DNA of 64,000 bases, taken from contig JAFBAL010000018.1 of NCBI GenBank assembly GCA_019247845.1, forward strand, positions 44,333 to 108,332, given 5' to 3'. Numbering within the stretch: position 1 is the stretch's first letter; the number at the start of each line of letters is the position of its first letter. A program made the position numbers and the translations under genes. Shown here one piece after another: positions 46,369 to 57,041 of the stretch. The notes under the pieces were generated by a model. It was not told the origin of the DNA. It ran no database searches and saw only the letters and a list, made by a program, of their open reading frames with translations. The stretch comes from Alphaproteobacteria bacterium (GTDB taxonomy: Bacteria; Pseudomonadota; Alphaproteobacteria; Micropepsales; Micropepsaceae).

Positions 46369-47829
46369 CTAGATGCCCGCGCCGAGATCCTGGAACGCGT
46401 CGGCCAGCGACGGCTCTTGCTTGGTATGGCGGCCGCTGGTCAGGTCGTGCACCAGCCGGTCGATCTGCGCATTGATCTCGGGCACCGCGACGACCTCCCA
46501 CCACGACGGCCGGGTCAGCGGTCCCAGCGCATAGAGCCAGGACGACGGATGGCCGGCGCTGCCGAGCGCGGCGCAATCGTCAGTCTCGATGCCCAGCCCC
46601 AGCGCGTCCGGCGCGACCAGGCCGCGCTTGCGCAGATCGGCGAGAACCGGGAAGGCGAGCCGGTCCATGTCGCTGCGCGGCCCGGTGCAGTTGATCACGC
46701 GCGCGGCAGGAAAGACGTGCTCGACGTCGGAGCCGCGCTTGCGGAACACGACCTCGGCCAAGTCGCCGCGGCGGCGATAGGCCTTCACGCTGCCGCCCAT
46801 GACGCGGAGCTGGCCGCCATGGACCAGCGTCTCGAGCCGCTCGGCGATGCGCGGCGCCATGCGGTGGCGATGCACGTCCCAGCGCGGCCTTAAATGACGC
46901 AGGAACTGCGCACGCTCTCTCGTGCTCCAGCCTGCCCATACGCCGGCGACAGCGGGGCGCATCGTGTCCATCACGCGCTGCCAGGGAACGCCTTCGCTTT
47001 CGGCGCGCTTGGCTTCCCGTCGCAGCAGCCGCATCAGCGCAAGCGGCGAGGCATGCACTTTCGGATCATGGAAGGTGGGCCAGCTGCCGCCCGCCTTGTG
47101 CGCGAGCGGAAGGAAGCCGCGCCGCGAGATCGCGTGCATCGTGCCGGCATGGCCGAGGCCCGAGAGCTTCAGCGCCACGTCGACCATGGTGAGGCCGGTG
47201 CCGAGCAGGACGACCGGTGCATCCTTGTCGAGCTCGTCGAAGGCATCGTCGGCCCAGGGATCCGGCACGAACAGCGAGGTGTCGTAGAGCCACGCGTCCT
47301 TCGCCCCCGGCGGGCGCGGCGGCAGGTTGCCGGTCGCCACCACGACGATGTCGGCCTCGATGCGGCGGCCGTCGGCGAGGAGGACGCCGCGCGCGGGAAA
47401 GTCGAGCAGCGCCACCGCCTCCCCGCGCAGCACCGCGAGACCGGTCCGCGGATCGGGCGACAGCGCCTCGCGCATGCGCTCTTCCAGATAGGTGCCGAAC
47501 ATCTCGCGCGGCACGAAGGCGGCGGCCAGATCGCCGCCGCTTTCGGCGAGCGCCTCTGCAAGCACGGCGCCGCGGCGCCCGAGCCAATCGGCGAAGCCGG
47601 GCTCGAGGCCCAGCTCCATGCGGCTGACGGGCACGTTGAGCAGGTGATCCGGCGCGCAGGCGCCATAGGCGAGCCCTCGTCCGACGCGGCGGCCGCGCTC
47701 GATCACCACGACGCGGGCGCCGGGCAGGGCGCGCGAGATCTTCATCGCGAAGACGCTGCCGCTGAAGCCCCCGCCGATGACGGCGACGGTGGGCGCGGAT
47801 TTCCCATGTCTTGGCGCTGTAGAATCCAT
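46369..47829 (-). CDS. FAD/NAD(P)-binding oxidoreductase-like protein
   Basis: A 486-residue protein of the FAD-NAD(P)-binding type (Pfam NAD_binding_9-like). FAD-site motif VAVIGGGFSGSVFAMKI near residue 14, DHLLNVPVSRM, an ATGNLPP motif and a second dinucleotide region VVLLGTGLTMVDVALKL; a later RVINCTGPRSDMDR closes the FAD site. Substrate unknown; relatives are called hydroxylase-like or hypothetical. Stands alone, convergent with the ABC operon and divergent from a 56-residue gene. ATG 47829 preferred over TTG 47835. Confidence 0.82.
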   Translation of the reverse strand: MDSTAPRHGKSAPTVAVIGGGFSGSVFAMKISRALPGARVVVIERGRRVGRGLAYGACAPDHLLNVPVSRMELGLEPGFADWLGRRGAVLAEALAESGGDLAAAFVPREMFGTYLEERMREALSPDPRTGLAVLRGEAVALLDFPARGVLLADGRRIEADIVVVATGNLPPRPPGAKDAWLYDTSLFVPDPWADDAFDELDKDAPVVLLGTGLTMVDVALKLSGLGHAGTMHAISRRGFLPLAHKAGGSWPTFHDPKVHASPLALMRLLRREAKRAESEGVPWQRVMDTMRPAVAGVWAGWSTRERAQFLRHLRPRWDVHRHRMAPRIAERLETLVHGGQLRVMGGSVKAYRRRGDLAEVVFRKRGSDVEHVFPAARVINCTGPRSDMDRLAFPVLADLRKRGLVAPDALGLGIETDDCAALGSAGHPSSWLYALGPLTRPSWWEVVAVPEINAQIDRLVHDLTSGRHTKQEPSLADAFQDLGAGI

Positions 47830-47962
47830 GCCCAATTTCGATCACATCTGCCCCGGTTTCGCCACAAGAAGTTCCCTCACCCGCCTCAACCGGTGCGTTC
47901 CCTAATGGTCACTCCAACATCGTCGGAAGACATCGACTTCGTCTTGGCGAGGAAAGGAACTC

Positions 47963-48133
47963 GTGCCCGATTATGAAATCCGCTATTTCCACGACGACGG
48001 CTCGCTCGCGCTGATCCACGTCACCGCGCACGAGACGCGCGCAGAGGCAGAAAACCTGGCCGAGCTCAACCTGCACCCGCATGCTCGCTTCGAAGTGATC
48101 GAGGTCGGGGCGCGCCGTAACGTAAGCTCATAA
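47963..48133 (+). CDS. Small 56-residue protein of unknown function
   Basis: An ORF preceded by GAGGAAAGGAAC, a good ribosome-binding site for the GTG at 47963. The product starts MPDYEIRYFHDDGSLALI and has an acidic-basic helix ETRAEAENLAELN followed by a strand RFEVIEVGARR. The pattern of strand-turn-strand-helix-strand looks like a genuine small folded domain. No known family is assigned. Its codon use is like that of neighbouring genes. Confidence 0.65.
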   Translation: MPDYEIRYFHDDGSLALIHVTAHETRAEAENLAELNLHPHARFEVIEVGARRNVSS

Positions 48134-48211
48134 ACGATATGGCGTCACGAAACCGACATGGGATTCGCGAACGGATTTGCTAGACTGGTCCCAAGGGTAG
48201 AGGGGGAATTC

Positions 48212-49450
48212 ATGCTGCAGAGCAAGATCGGTCGTAACTTCATTCTTTGTTTTCTGCTGCTGAACCTGCTGGTTACGGCGCCGCTGGTCTATGCGGCCCT
48301 GCAGCGGCCCGACCTCCTGACCCCCTGGATTCCGGGCAGGTTCGGGCCCGGCCTCTCCATGGACCTGACCGGCAACATGCTGCTGGCGGCCATCGTCCTT
48401 TTGCTTAACGCGCTTCTGTGCCTGACCTTCGGCATCGGCGGCACCTGGCACGCGCTGTGGGCGGGCCTGCGCGTCAGCCCGCGCAAGCTGCGCCGCTTCC
48501 TGCACGAGCGCACCGGCCTGGCCAGCGACATCGCGGGCGTGGTCGCGGCCGCGATCCAGGAAGAAGAGAAGGAAGAGATCGTCTATCTCGACCGCGCGCG
48601 CGGGCTTCTTTTCGCAGGCATCGTGCTCTTTGCCGTCGCCGTGCCGGCGCTGTGCATGACCTATACCCAGGCCGCGCCCGGCGGCGCGCCGATCTTCGAG
48701 ATCGCCGGCAAGACCATCGCCAACAGCCAGGTCACCACCGACCAGATCGTGCGCTTCTCCGCCGACCAGCTGGCGGCGCTGGCGCTCGACATCCCGGCCG
48801 TCTTCCACCTGCGCGCGACGCAGATGGAGATCAACGGCGCGAACCTGGTCCTGGGCGCGCTGGTCGTGCTGTACCGCACGCTGATCGGGCTCGGCCTCTT
48901 GCTGCTCTATGTCGGCATGCGGCGCGGGCGGGCGCTGCTGTTCAACGCGCTGGAAGTGGCGATGCCGGTCTCGGAGATCGTCGCGATGGAGCCGGTGCTT
49001 CAGGACGGCCACGGCCATCACGACGTGCCGGCGGAACATGTCGAGCACGTGGTGCATCACCACGTCCATGAGGAGGCGCCGGTCGAGCATCACGACCACG
49101 GCCACCACGACCATCATCACGAGCCGGTGCATCATCGCCACCATGAGGAACCCGTCGTCCATCACCACGTCGAGGAAGAGCCCGCGGCGGAAACGACGGT
49201 CGACGAGGTGCTGGAAGACGGCGACGTGGTGGAGATCGAGGATGCCGACGGCACCGTGCATCACGCGGTCGTCCATGACGAAGAGCCCGTGCATGCGGCG
49301 CCTCACCACCATCAGCCGGCGCATGCCCATGCCGCCCTCGCACATGACGCTCCGATCGACCGCACGGTCGAAGAGGCGCACGAGCATGCCGCGGTCGTGG
49401 CGCATCACCACAATCACGAACCGGCCGCGGAAGAAGAAAAGGCGGCGTAA
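48212..49450 (+). CDS. Membrane protein with a His/Glu-rich C-terminal tail
   Basis: A 412-residue protein. Residues 1-110 contain two hydrophobic helices, residues 130-165 a third after an acidic stretch EEEKEEIVYLD, and around 230-250 a fourth. From about residue 265 to the end there is a low-complexity tail of about 150 residues with roughly 40 His and many Glu/Asp (clusters such as HHDHHHEPVHHRHHEE). Such tails bind Zn, Ni, Co or Cu; storage or buffering of metal at the membrane is plausible, but I recognise no family. ATG 48212 follows GGGGGA; an upstream in-frame ATG at 48158 lacks this. Confidence 0.7.
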   Translation: MLQSKIGRNFILCFLLLNLLVTAPLVYAALQRPDLLTPWIPGRFGPGLSMDLTGNMLLAAIVLLLNALLCLTFGIGGTWHALWAGLRVSPRKLRRFLHERTGLASDIAGVVAAAIQEEEKEEIVYLDRARGLLFAGIVLFAVAVPALCMTYTQAAPGGAPIFEIAGKTIANSQVTTDQIVRFSADQLAALALDIPAVFHLRATQMEINGANLVLGALVVLYRTLIGLGLLLLYVGMRRGRALLFNALEVAMPVSEIVAMEPVLQDGHGHHDVPAEHVEHVVHHHVHEEAPVEHHDHGHHDHHHEPVHHRHHEEPVVHHHVEEEPAAETTVDEVLEDGDVVEIEDADGTVHHAVVHDEEPVHAAPHHHQPAHAHAALAHDAPIDRTVEEAHEHAAVVAHHHNHEPAAEEEKAA

Positions 49451-49469
49451 CGCCGCGCGGTTCTTCGGC

Positions 49470-50513
<1,044 letters not shown>

Positions 50514-51407
50514 CTACCCCGCCCGGGCCAGCGCCGTCATCTGCTCCACGGCGTCGTGGGGTTCCACCCACATCCAATCCGCCATGCGGTGGCGGAACCA
50601 GGTCGACTGGCGCTTGGCGAACTGGCGCGTGGCGGTGACGGCCGAGGCGAGCGCCTCGGTGCGGGTCAGCGTGCCGGCGTTGAGCGCCTGGAGCTCGCGC
50701 AGCCCTAAGATCTTCGCCGCCGGCAGCGAAGGGTCGAGGCCTTCGAGCGCCGCGGCTTCCTCCAGGGCACCCTCGTCCAGCATCGCCTCGAACCGCGTCG
50801 CGATGCGCGCGCGCAGCTCGGGCCGCGGCACGTCGAGCACGAACTTGGCGAGACGCAAGCCGTCGAGCACGGGCTTGCCCATCTCGGCCTGCCAGCGCGT
50901 CATCGGTTCGCCGGTCGCCTTGAACACTTCGTAGGCGCGCAGCACGCGTTGCGGGTCGGTGGCGCGAAGCCGCGCGGCGTCCGCGGCATGCAGCTCGGCA
51001 TGCAGGGCCGCGACGCCGATCTCGGCGAGGCGCGCGCGCGCCGCGTCGCGCACCGGCTGTGGCGTCGGCGGGATCTGCGACAATCCCTCGGTCAGCGCCA
51101 TGAAATAGAGTCCCGTGCCGCCGGTGAAGATCGGAACGCCGCGCGCCGCACGCAGCGCATCGTGAGCGTCGCTCTGATAGCGCCCGGTCGAATAGACCTC
51201 GCGCACGCCGACATGGCCGTAGAGCAGATGCGGCACGCGCGCCATGTCGTCGGCGGCCGGCCGCGCGGTCAGGATGGGCGCCTCGCGATAGACCTGCATG
51301 GAATCGGCATTGACGATCGTGCCGTCCAGCGCGTGCGCCAAAGCCAGCGCCGCGCGCGACTTGCCGCTCGCGGTCGGTCCTGCGATAAGCACGGCATCCA
51401 CGGTCAT
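50514..51407 (-). CDS. miaA: tRNA dimethylallyltransferase
   Basis: Transfers a dimethylallyl group to A37 of tRNAs reading U-starting codons. The 297-residue protein has the P-loop GPTASGKS, NADSMQVYRE, the tRNA-binding GGTGLYF and the DPQRVLRAYEV segment. The ATG is separated from the divergent serB start by only 11 bases, so the promoters of the two genes must overlap each other's coding regions. Confidence 0.96.
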   Translation of the reverse strand: MTVDAVLIAGPTASGKSRAALALAHALDGTIVNADSMQVYREAPILTARPAADDMARVPHLLYGHVGVREVYSTGRYQSDAHDALRAARGVPIFTGGTGLYFMALTEGLSQIPPTPQPVRDAARARLAEIGVAALHAELHAADAARLRATDPQRVLRAYEVFKATGEPMTRWQAEMGKPVLDGLRLAKFVLDVPRPELRARIATRFEAMLDEGALEEAAALEGLDPSLPAAKILGLRELQALNAGTLTRTEALASAVTATRQFAKRQSTWFRHRMADWMWVEPHDAVEQMTALARAG

Positions 51408-51418
51408 CGGCGAAACGC

Positions 51419-52249
51419 TTGTCCGAACGAATCCTCAACGTTATCGCAGACGACGCGCGCCCTGTCGCGCATGCCTTGCGCGGCTTCGGCGAGCCGCGCT
51501 GGCTGAGCGAAGGCCGCGCCTTCGACGTGCCCTTCCACGACGACGCGCTCGCCATCGCGCGCACCCTCGATTGCGACGTCAATGCCGTGCCGGTCGCGGG
51601 CCGCCGCAAGCGGCTGCTGGTCGCCGACATGGATTCGACGATCATCGCTTGCGAGTGCCTGGACGAGCTCGCCGGCCAGGCAGGCCTCAAGGAACGCATC
51701 GCCGCCATCACCGAACGCGCCATGAAGGGCGAGACCGCCTTCGTGCCGGCGCTGAAAGAGCGCGTCGCCTTGCTCGAAGGCTTGCCGCTCGCCGCGCTCA
51801 AGCGCACCTATGACGAGCGCGTGCGGCTGAACCCCGGCGCCAAAGCGCTGGTCGCGACGATGAAGGCGCATGGCGCGCGCGCGGTGCTGGTATCGGGCGG
51901 CTTCACATACTTCACCGGCCGCGTGCGCGGGCTGTGCGGCTTCGACGCCGACTACGCCAATGTCCTGATCGACGACGGCGAAAGGCTGACCGGCGAGGTG
52001 CGCGAGCCGGTATTGGGGCGCGAGGCCAAGCTCGAGACGCTTCTCAGCCAAGGCATCGACGCGCGCGACGCGCTCGCCATCGGCGACGGCGCCAACGACC
52101 TCGACATGATCCGCGCGGCGGGATTGGGCGTGGCGTTCCATGCCAAGCCTGTCGTGGCGGAAGCCGCGGCCGCGCGCATCGATCGCGGCGACCTGCGCGC
52201 GGCGCTCTATCTGCAAGGCTATCGCGACGACGAGATCGTCGAAAGCTAG
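51419..52249 (+). CDS. serB: Phosphoserine phosphatase
   Basis: Last step of serine synthesis. The 276-residue HAD enzyme has nucleophile Asp70 in ADMDSTIIACE, VSGGFTYF, and GDGANDLDMI. The N-terminal 60 residues are the short ACT-like extension of this group. The most upstream plausible start is TTG at 51419; no internal ATG is suitably placed before the conserved region and no clear ribosome-binding site is present, so the start is uncertain. It converges with degP, the stops overlapping by three bases. Confidence 0.94.
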   Translation: MSERILNVIADDARPVAHALRGFGEPRWLSEGRAFDVPFHDDALAIARTLDCDVNAVPVAGRRKRLLVADMDSTIIACECLDELAGQAGLKERIAAITERAMKGETAFVPALKERVALLEGLPLAALKRTYDERVRLNPGAKALVATMKAHGARAVLVSGGFTYFTGRVRGLCGFDADYANVLIDDGERLTGEVREPVLGREAKLETLLSQGIDARDALAIGDGANDLDMIRAAGLGVAFHAKPVVAEAAAARIDRGDLRAALYLQGYRDDEIVES

Positions 52250-53676
52250 CCGATCTTCAGCGCCACATAGGTCAGGTCGCCATGGCGATTGACCAGCATC
52301 AGCTCGACCTTCTTGCCCGCCTTGGCGTCGGCCTCGACCTGGCGCATCACGTCGTCCGGGGTATGCACGGCCTGGTTCTGTACCTGGACGATGACGTCGC
52401 CGGGGCGCAGGTTCTTTTCGGCGGCGGGGCTTTCCGGCTTGACCTCGGTCACGACCACGCCCTGCACCTTGTGGCCCACCTTGAATTGCGCGCGCGCGTC
52501 GTTGTCGAGATTGGCGAGCGACAGGCCGAGCTGCGAGATGCGCGACTTGGGCTTGGCCTCGGTCGGCGCCGGCATCTGGGTCTGCGGCTTGGCGCGCATC
52601 GGCTTTTCGTCCTCGAGCTTGAGGACGGTGAGCTTCACCGTCAGCTTCTTGCCCTTGCGCAGCACGTCGACCGGCACGGTCTTGCCGATGGGCGTCTCGG
52701 CGACGATGCGCGGCAGAGTGCGGCTGTCGGGCACCGTCTTGCCGTTGAAGGCCAGCACCAGGTCGCCGTTGGCGATGCCGGCCTTGGCGGCGGGCCCCTT
52801 GGGCGTCACGTCGGTGATGAGCGCGCCGGTGGGCGCGGGCAGGCCGAGCCCCTCGGCCAGGTCTTCCGTCACCGCCTGGATGCGCACGCCGATCCAGCCG
52901 CGCTTGGCGGTGCCGAACTGGCGCAGCTGCGCGATCACCGAGCGCACCAGGTTGGAAGGGATCGAGAAGCCGATGCCGACCGAGCCGCCGGAGGGCGAAT
53001 AGATCGCCGAGTTCACGCCGATGACGTTGCCGTCCATGTCGAACAGCGGGCCGCCCGAATTGCCGCGGTTGATCGGCGCGTCGGTCTGGATGAACTCGTC
53101 ATAGGGACCCGAATTGATGTCGCGGTTGCGTGCCGAGACGATGCCGGCGGTCACCGTGCTGCCGAGCCCGAAGGGATTGCCGATCGCGATCACCCAGTCG
53201 CCGACCCGGGCGTGGTCGCTGTCGCCGAACTTGGCGGCGGGCAGCGGCTTCTTGGGCGCCACCTTGAGCAGCGCCAGGTCGGTCTTCTCGTCGCGGCCCA
53301 TCAGCTTGGCGGGCAGGACCGTGCCGTCGTTCAAGGTCGCGGTGATGTGCTCCGCGTCTTCGATGACGTGATTGTTGGTGACGATGAGGCCGCTCGGATC
53401 GATGATGAAGCCGGTGCCGAGCGAGGTGACGTGGCGCGGCTGCTTGCTCTGGGGGCCCAGGAAGTTCTTGAACAGGTCGGCGAGCGGCGAGCCCGGCGGG
53501 ATGTCGGGCAGGCCCGCCTGCGGCGCGCTCTTGAGCGTCTGGCTGGTCGCGATGTTGACCACGGTCGGCAGCAGCTTGTCGGCGAGGTCGGCGAAGGAAT
53601 CGGGCGCCGGACGGGCACCGGCGGGCACAGCGACCAAGACGAGCAGGAAAGCCAACAAGCGGGCGCGCATGCGCAT
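52246..53676 (-). CDS. degP: Periplasmic serine endoprotease, DegP/HtrA (Do) family
   Basis: Protein quality-control protease and chaperone of the periplasm. Sec signal (1-21), catalytic triad His103 in TNNHVIEDAEH, Asp133 in KTDLALL and Ser207 in GNSGGP, then two PDZ domains (about 260-350 and 380-476). The alphaproteobacterial order hflK-hflC-degP is kept, but the 131-base gap upstream lacks the small DUF2065 gene often found there. That gap contains a palindrome CCGCCGGCCGGCGG near 53771. Confidence 0.96.
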   Translation of the reverse strand: MRMRARLLAFLLVLVAVPAGARPAPDSFADLADKLLPTVVNIATSQTLKSAPQAGLPDIPPGSPLADLFKNFLGPQSKQPRHVTSLGTGFIIDPSGLIVTNNHVIEDAEHITATLNDGTVLPAKLMGRDEKTDLALLKVAPKKPLPAAKFGDSDHARVGDWVIAIGNPFGLGSTVTAGIVSARNRDINSGPYDEFIQTDAPINRGNSGGPLFDMDGNVIGVNSAIYSPSGGSVGIGFSIPSNLVRSVIAQLRQFGTAKRGWIGVRIQAVTEDLAEGLGLPAPTGALITDVTPKGPAAKAGIANGDLVLAFNGKTVPDSRTLPRIVAETPIGKTVPVDVLRKGKKLTVKLTVLKLEDEKPMRAKPQTQMPAPTEAKPKSRISQLGLSLANLDNDARAQFKVGHKVQGVVVTEVKPESPAAEKNLRPGDVIVQVQNQAVHTPDDVMRQVEADAKAGKKVELMLVNRHGDLTYVALKIG

Positions 53677-53807
53677 CGAACCTCTTCGAAGGACCGGAAA
53701 CTAGAACACCTAGAGACCGAATATGAAGCAAATTGGGCAGGGCGGGCATGACATTGTCGCAAGCCGGCCGTGCCGCCGGCCGGCGGCGACACGAGCCGAC
53801 GATCGCC

Positions 53808-54689
53808 TCAAGGCCGCTTCCCCCCGCCGCCGCCGAAATACCTGAAGAACTCGCTGTTCGGCGACAGCACCAGCGTGGTCGTGTCGCCTTTGAGCGCGTC
53901 CTGATAGGCCTGCATCGAGCGGTAGAAGGCGAAGAAATCGGGATCCTGGCCGAAAGCCTCGGCCAGGATGCGCGTCTTCTCGGCGTCGCCCTGGCCGCGC
54001 AGGATCTCGGCCTCGCGGTTGGCCTCGGCCAGAAGCACGGTGCGCTCGCGCTCGGCGCGGGCGCGGATGCGCTGGCTGGTCTCGTCGCCCTCGGAGCGAT
54101 ACTCGGCCGCCTCGCGCATGCGCTCCTGCTGCATGCGCTGATAGACGGCGCGGCTGTTCTCCATCGGCAGGTCGGCGCGGCGGATGCGCACGTCGACGAT
54201 CTCGATGCCGTAGGTGCGCGCCTCCTTGTTCATCACGTCGCGGATGTCGCGCATCAGCTGGGCGCGCTTCTCCGACAGCATGGCGGCGAAGTTGTGCGAG
54301 CCGACGACCGTCTGCACGCTGGACGACAGGATCGTCGACAGCGACGATTCCGCCACCGCCATGTTGCCGCCCGAGACCGACTGGTAGAAGCGCAACGGAT
54401 CGACGATGCGCCAGCGCGCGAAGGCGTCGACCATCAGCCGTTTCTTGTCCTCGGCCGTGACCTCTTCGCTCGGCGGCTCGACGTTGAGGATCTGTCGCGG
54501 CATGAAGTTGGCGTATTGCAGGAACGGGATCTTGAAGTGCAGCCCGGGCTCGGCGATCACCGCCTTGGGCGCGCCGAGCTCGGTCAGAAGGACCTGGTCG
54601 GTCGGATAGATCGTGTAGACGCAGGACAGGATCACGCCCAGCACGAAGAGCGCGACGATGCCGCCGGCGATGGCGATGCGCCGGTTCAT
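53808..54689 (-). CDS. hflC: FtsH-regulating stomatin-like protein HflC
   Basis: Forms with HflK a membrane complex that modulates the FtsH protease. The 293-residue protein has an N-terminal anchor (about 5-27) and an SPFH/band-7 domain with IPFLQYANFMPRQILNVE, DAFARWRIVDPLRFYQSV, and a coiled-coil region rich in Arg/Glu (about 185-250). The Gly-rich end FRYFGGGGGKRP is typical. ATGA overlap with hflK. Confidence 0.95.
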   Translation of the reverse strand: MNRRIAIAGGIVALFVLGVILSCVYTIYPTDQVLLTELGAPKAVIAEPGLHFKIPFLQYANFMPRQILNVEPPSEEVTAEDKKRLMVDAFARWRIVDPLRFYQSVSGGNMAVAESSLSTILSSSVQTVVGSHNFAAMLSEKRAQLMRDIRDVMNKEARTYGIEIVDVRIRRADLPMENSRAVYQRMQQERMREAAEYRSEGDETSQRIRARAERERTVLLAEANREAEILRGQGDAEKTRILAEAFGQDPDFFAFYRSMQAYQDALKGDTTTLVLSPNSEFFRYFGGGGGKRP

Positions 54690-55870
54690 GGTCCCGTCTC
54701 CTGCGGCGCATTCTCCTGCAGCGCGTTGGGATCGTTGAGCAGGGACGGAACCGTGGCCTGCGGCGGCTGCGGCGCGGGCGGATTCGGCGCGGGCTTCTGC
54801 AGCGACGGCAGCTGGAAATAGGGCATCACGCCCTTGACCGAGCCGTCGACGATCACCTTGTTCATCGGCCCCAGGATCTCGCTCAGGTTCTCCAGATACA
54901 TGCGCCGGCGCGTCACTTCCGGCGCCTTGCGATATTCGGCAAAGATGGACAGGAACCGCTTGGCCTGGCCGGTCGCGTCCGCGATCGCCTTGAGGCGATA
55001 GGCTTCGGCATCCTGCACCACATGCGCCGCTTCGCCGCGCGCCCGCGGGATGATGGTGTTGGCGTAGGTCTCGGCCTCGTTGCGCTTGCGGTCCTGGTCC
55101 TGGCGCGCGGCCTGCACGTCGCGATAGGAGGCGATGACCTCGAGCGGCGGTTGCGAGCGCAGCATCTGCACGCGGATGACGTTGGTGCCCATGCCGTACA
55201 TATCGACGGTCTTCTGGATCAGGTCGCGGACGCGCGCCTGGATGCGGGCGCGGTCGAGCGTCTGGATATTCTCCGACAGGCTCTCGCCGACCACCTCGCG
55301 CATCGCGCTTTCGGCGACGGCCTTGATCGTCTGCTCCTGGTTGGGGACGTTGAACAGATAGGCCGGCGCGTCCTTGATGTTCCACGACACCGTGAAGTTG
55401 ACGTCGACGATGTTCTCGTCGCCGGTGAGCATGTGGCTCTCCTCCGCGACGTCGCCGGTCTGGGCATCGTCGGCGGTCTCGCCCGTCTGGAAGCCTACGG
55501 TGATGGTGCTCTGGTTCAGCACCTGCGGCCGGTAGTCGATCTCGATCGGCCAGGGCATGTGATAATGCATGCCGGGCCCCGTCAGCGCGCTGACGGCGCC
55601 GAAGCGCAGGACCACGCCCTGCTCGCCGGGGCTGACGAAATAGGTGCCGCTGGCAAGCCAGATGACGGCCACGACGATCGCGGCTGCGGCCAGGGTGCCG
55701 CGCGTCATGCCGCCGCTCGGCAGAAAACCGCGCGCCCGCTTCATCGCGTTGCGGAACATCTCGTCGAAGCCGGGCGGCTCGTGGGGGCCGCCGCCGGAGG
55801 GGCCACGGGCCCAGGGCCCGCGCGGCGGCGCAGGACCGGTTCCGTTGCCGCCTTGACTGCTCCAGGGCAT
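54686..55870 (-). CDS. hflK: FtsH-regulating stomatin-like protein HflK
   Basis: Partner of HflC. The 394 residues start with a cytoplasmic Gly/Pro-rich region (1-40, GPAPPRGPWARGPSGGGP), an anchor (about 57-77) and a band-7 domain with YHMPWPIEIDYRPQVLNQS and MREVVGESLSEN. The C-terminus is Pro/Gln-rich. The gene is divergent from mrp; 71 bases separate the two start codons. Confidence 0.95.
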   Translation of the reverse strand: MPWSSQGGNGTGPAPPRGPWARGPSGGGPHEPPGFDEMFRNAMKRARGFLPSGGMTRGTLAAAAIVVAVIWLASGTYFVSPGEQGVVLRFGAVSALTGPGMHYHMPWPIEIDYRPQVLNQSTITVGFQTGETADDAQTGDVAEESHMLTGDENIVDVNFTVSWNIKDAPAYLFNVPNQEQTIKAVAESAMREVVGESLSENIQTLDRARIQARVRDLIQKTVDMYGMGTNVIRVQMLRSQPPLEVIASYRDVQAARQDQDRKRNEAETYANTIIPRARGEAAHVVQDAEAYRLKAIADATGQAKRFLSIFAEYRKAPEVTRRRMYLENLSEILGPMNKVIVDGSVKGVMPYFQLPSLQKPAPNPPAPQPPQATVPSLLNDPNALQENAPQETGP

Positions 55871-55941
55871 TCCCCGCCTCGCTTTCCTTGGTTTCCCAAG
55901 GTGTCGCGGTTATATGTGCAACGCAACGCCCACGCAAACCC

Positions 55942-57018
55942 ATGATTACACGCGAAGAAGTCCTCAAAGCGCTCGAGCGCATCACGGATCCCGCCGGCGG
56001 CAAAAGCGTCGTCGCGAGCGGCATGATCGAAGGCCTTGTGGTCAAGGACGGCCACGTCGCCTTCGCCATCGAGGTCGATCCCAAACGCGGCCGCGAGGCC
56101 GAGCCGCTGCGCAAGCAATGCGAGGACGCGGTCAACGCGCTCAAAGGCGTGCTCTCGGTCACCGCCGTGCTCACGGCCCATCAGGGCCGCAAGCCGGAAG
56201 CGCCGCGACCGCCGCAGCCCGCCGGCATCGCCGGCGTCGCGAACATCGTGGCGGTGGCAAGCGGCAAGGGCGGCGTCGGCAAGTCGACCGTCGCGGTCAA
56301 CCTCGCCATCGCGCTCGCGCGTCAGGGACTGCAGGTCGGCCTCCTCGACGCCGACATCTATGGGCCGTCGGTGCCGCGCCTGCTCGCCATCCGCGACAAG
56401 CCGCGCCAGGGCGAGGCGGGCAAGCTCATCCCCATCGAGAAGCACGGCATCAAGACGATGTCGATCGGCTTCCTGGTCGATGAGGCGACGCCGATGATCT
56501 GGCGCGGGCCGATGGTGCAGAGCGCGCTGACCCAGATGATGAACGACGTGGCTTGGTCGCCGCTCGACGTGCTGGTCGTCGACATGCCGCCGGGCACAGG
56601 CGACGCGCAGCTCACCATGGCGCAGCGCGTGCCGTTGAAGGGTGCCGTGATCGTGTCGACGCCGCAGGACCTGGCGCTGATCGACGCCAAGAAGGCCATC
56701 GCCATGTTCGAGAAGACCCAGGTGCCGATCCTGGGACTGGTCGAGAACATGAGCTTGTACGTCTGTCCCCAGTGTGGACACGAAAGCCACATCTTCGGCC
56801 ATGGCGGCGCGAAAGCGACGGCGAAGGCGATGGGCGTCGCCTTCCTGGGCGAGATTCCGCTCGTGGGACGCATTCGCGAGATGTCCGATGCCGGCACACC
56901 GGTCACTGCAACTTCGCCGCAGAGCGAAGAGGCAAGAACCTACTACACTGTCGCCGCCGAAGTGGCGCGCACGTTTGCCGCGCCCTTGCGCGCCGCGCCG
57001 AAAATCGTGATGGAATAA
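55942..57018 (+). CDS. apbC: Mrp/ApbC-type iron-sulfur cluster carrier P-loop ATPase
   Basis: Delivers Fe-S clusters to target proteins. The 358-residue protein has an N-terminal DUF59/MIP18-like domain (1-78), the deviant Walker A ASGKGGVGKSTVAVN, DADIYGPSVPRL, DMPPGTGDAQL and the cluster-binding CPQC motif in LYVCPQCGH. ATG 55942 is chosen because it begins the conserved MITREEVLKAL; the open frame extends to 55888. Confidence 0.95.
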   Translation: MITREEVLKALERITDPAGGKSVVASGMIEGLVVKDGHVAFAIEVDPKRGREAEPLRKQCEDAVNALKGVLSVTAVLTAHQGRKPEAPRPPQPAGIAGVANIVAVASGKGGVGKSTVAVNLAIALARQGLQVGLLDADIYGPSVPRLLAIRDKPRQGEAGKLIPIEKHGIKTMSIGFLVDEATPMIWRGPMVQSALTQMMNDVAWSPLDVLVVDMPPGTGDAQLTMAQRVPLKGAVIVSTPQDLALIDAKKAIAMFEKTQVPILGLVENMSLYVCPQCGHESHIFGHGGAKATAKAMGVAFLGEIPLVGRIREMSDAGTPVTATSPQSEEARTYYTVAAEVARTFAAPLRAAPKIVME

Positions 57019-57041
57019 GCGCAAGCACATACAGGAACGCC

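Noticed and set aside
53677..53807. A DUF2065-type small gene between hflC and degP
   Set aside because: No open frame in this gap encodes the expected 60-residue two-helix protein; only a GC palindrome is present.
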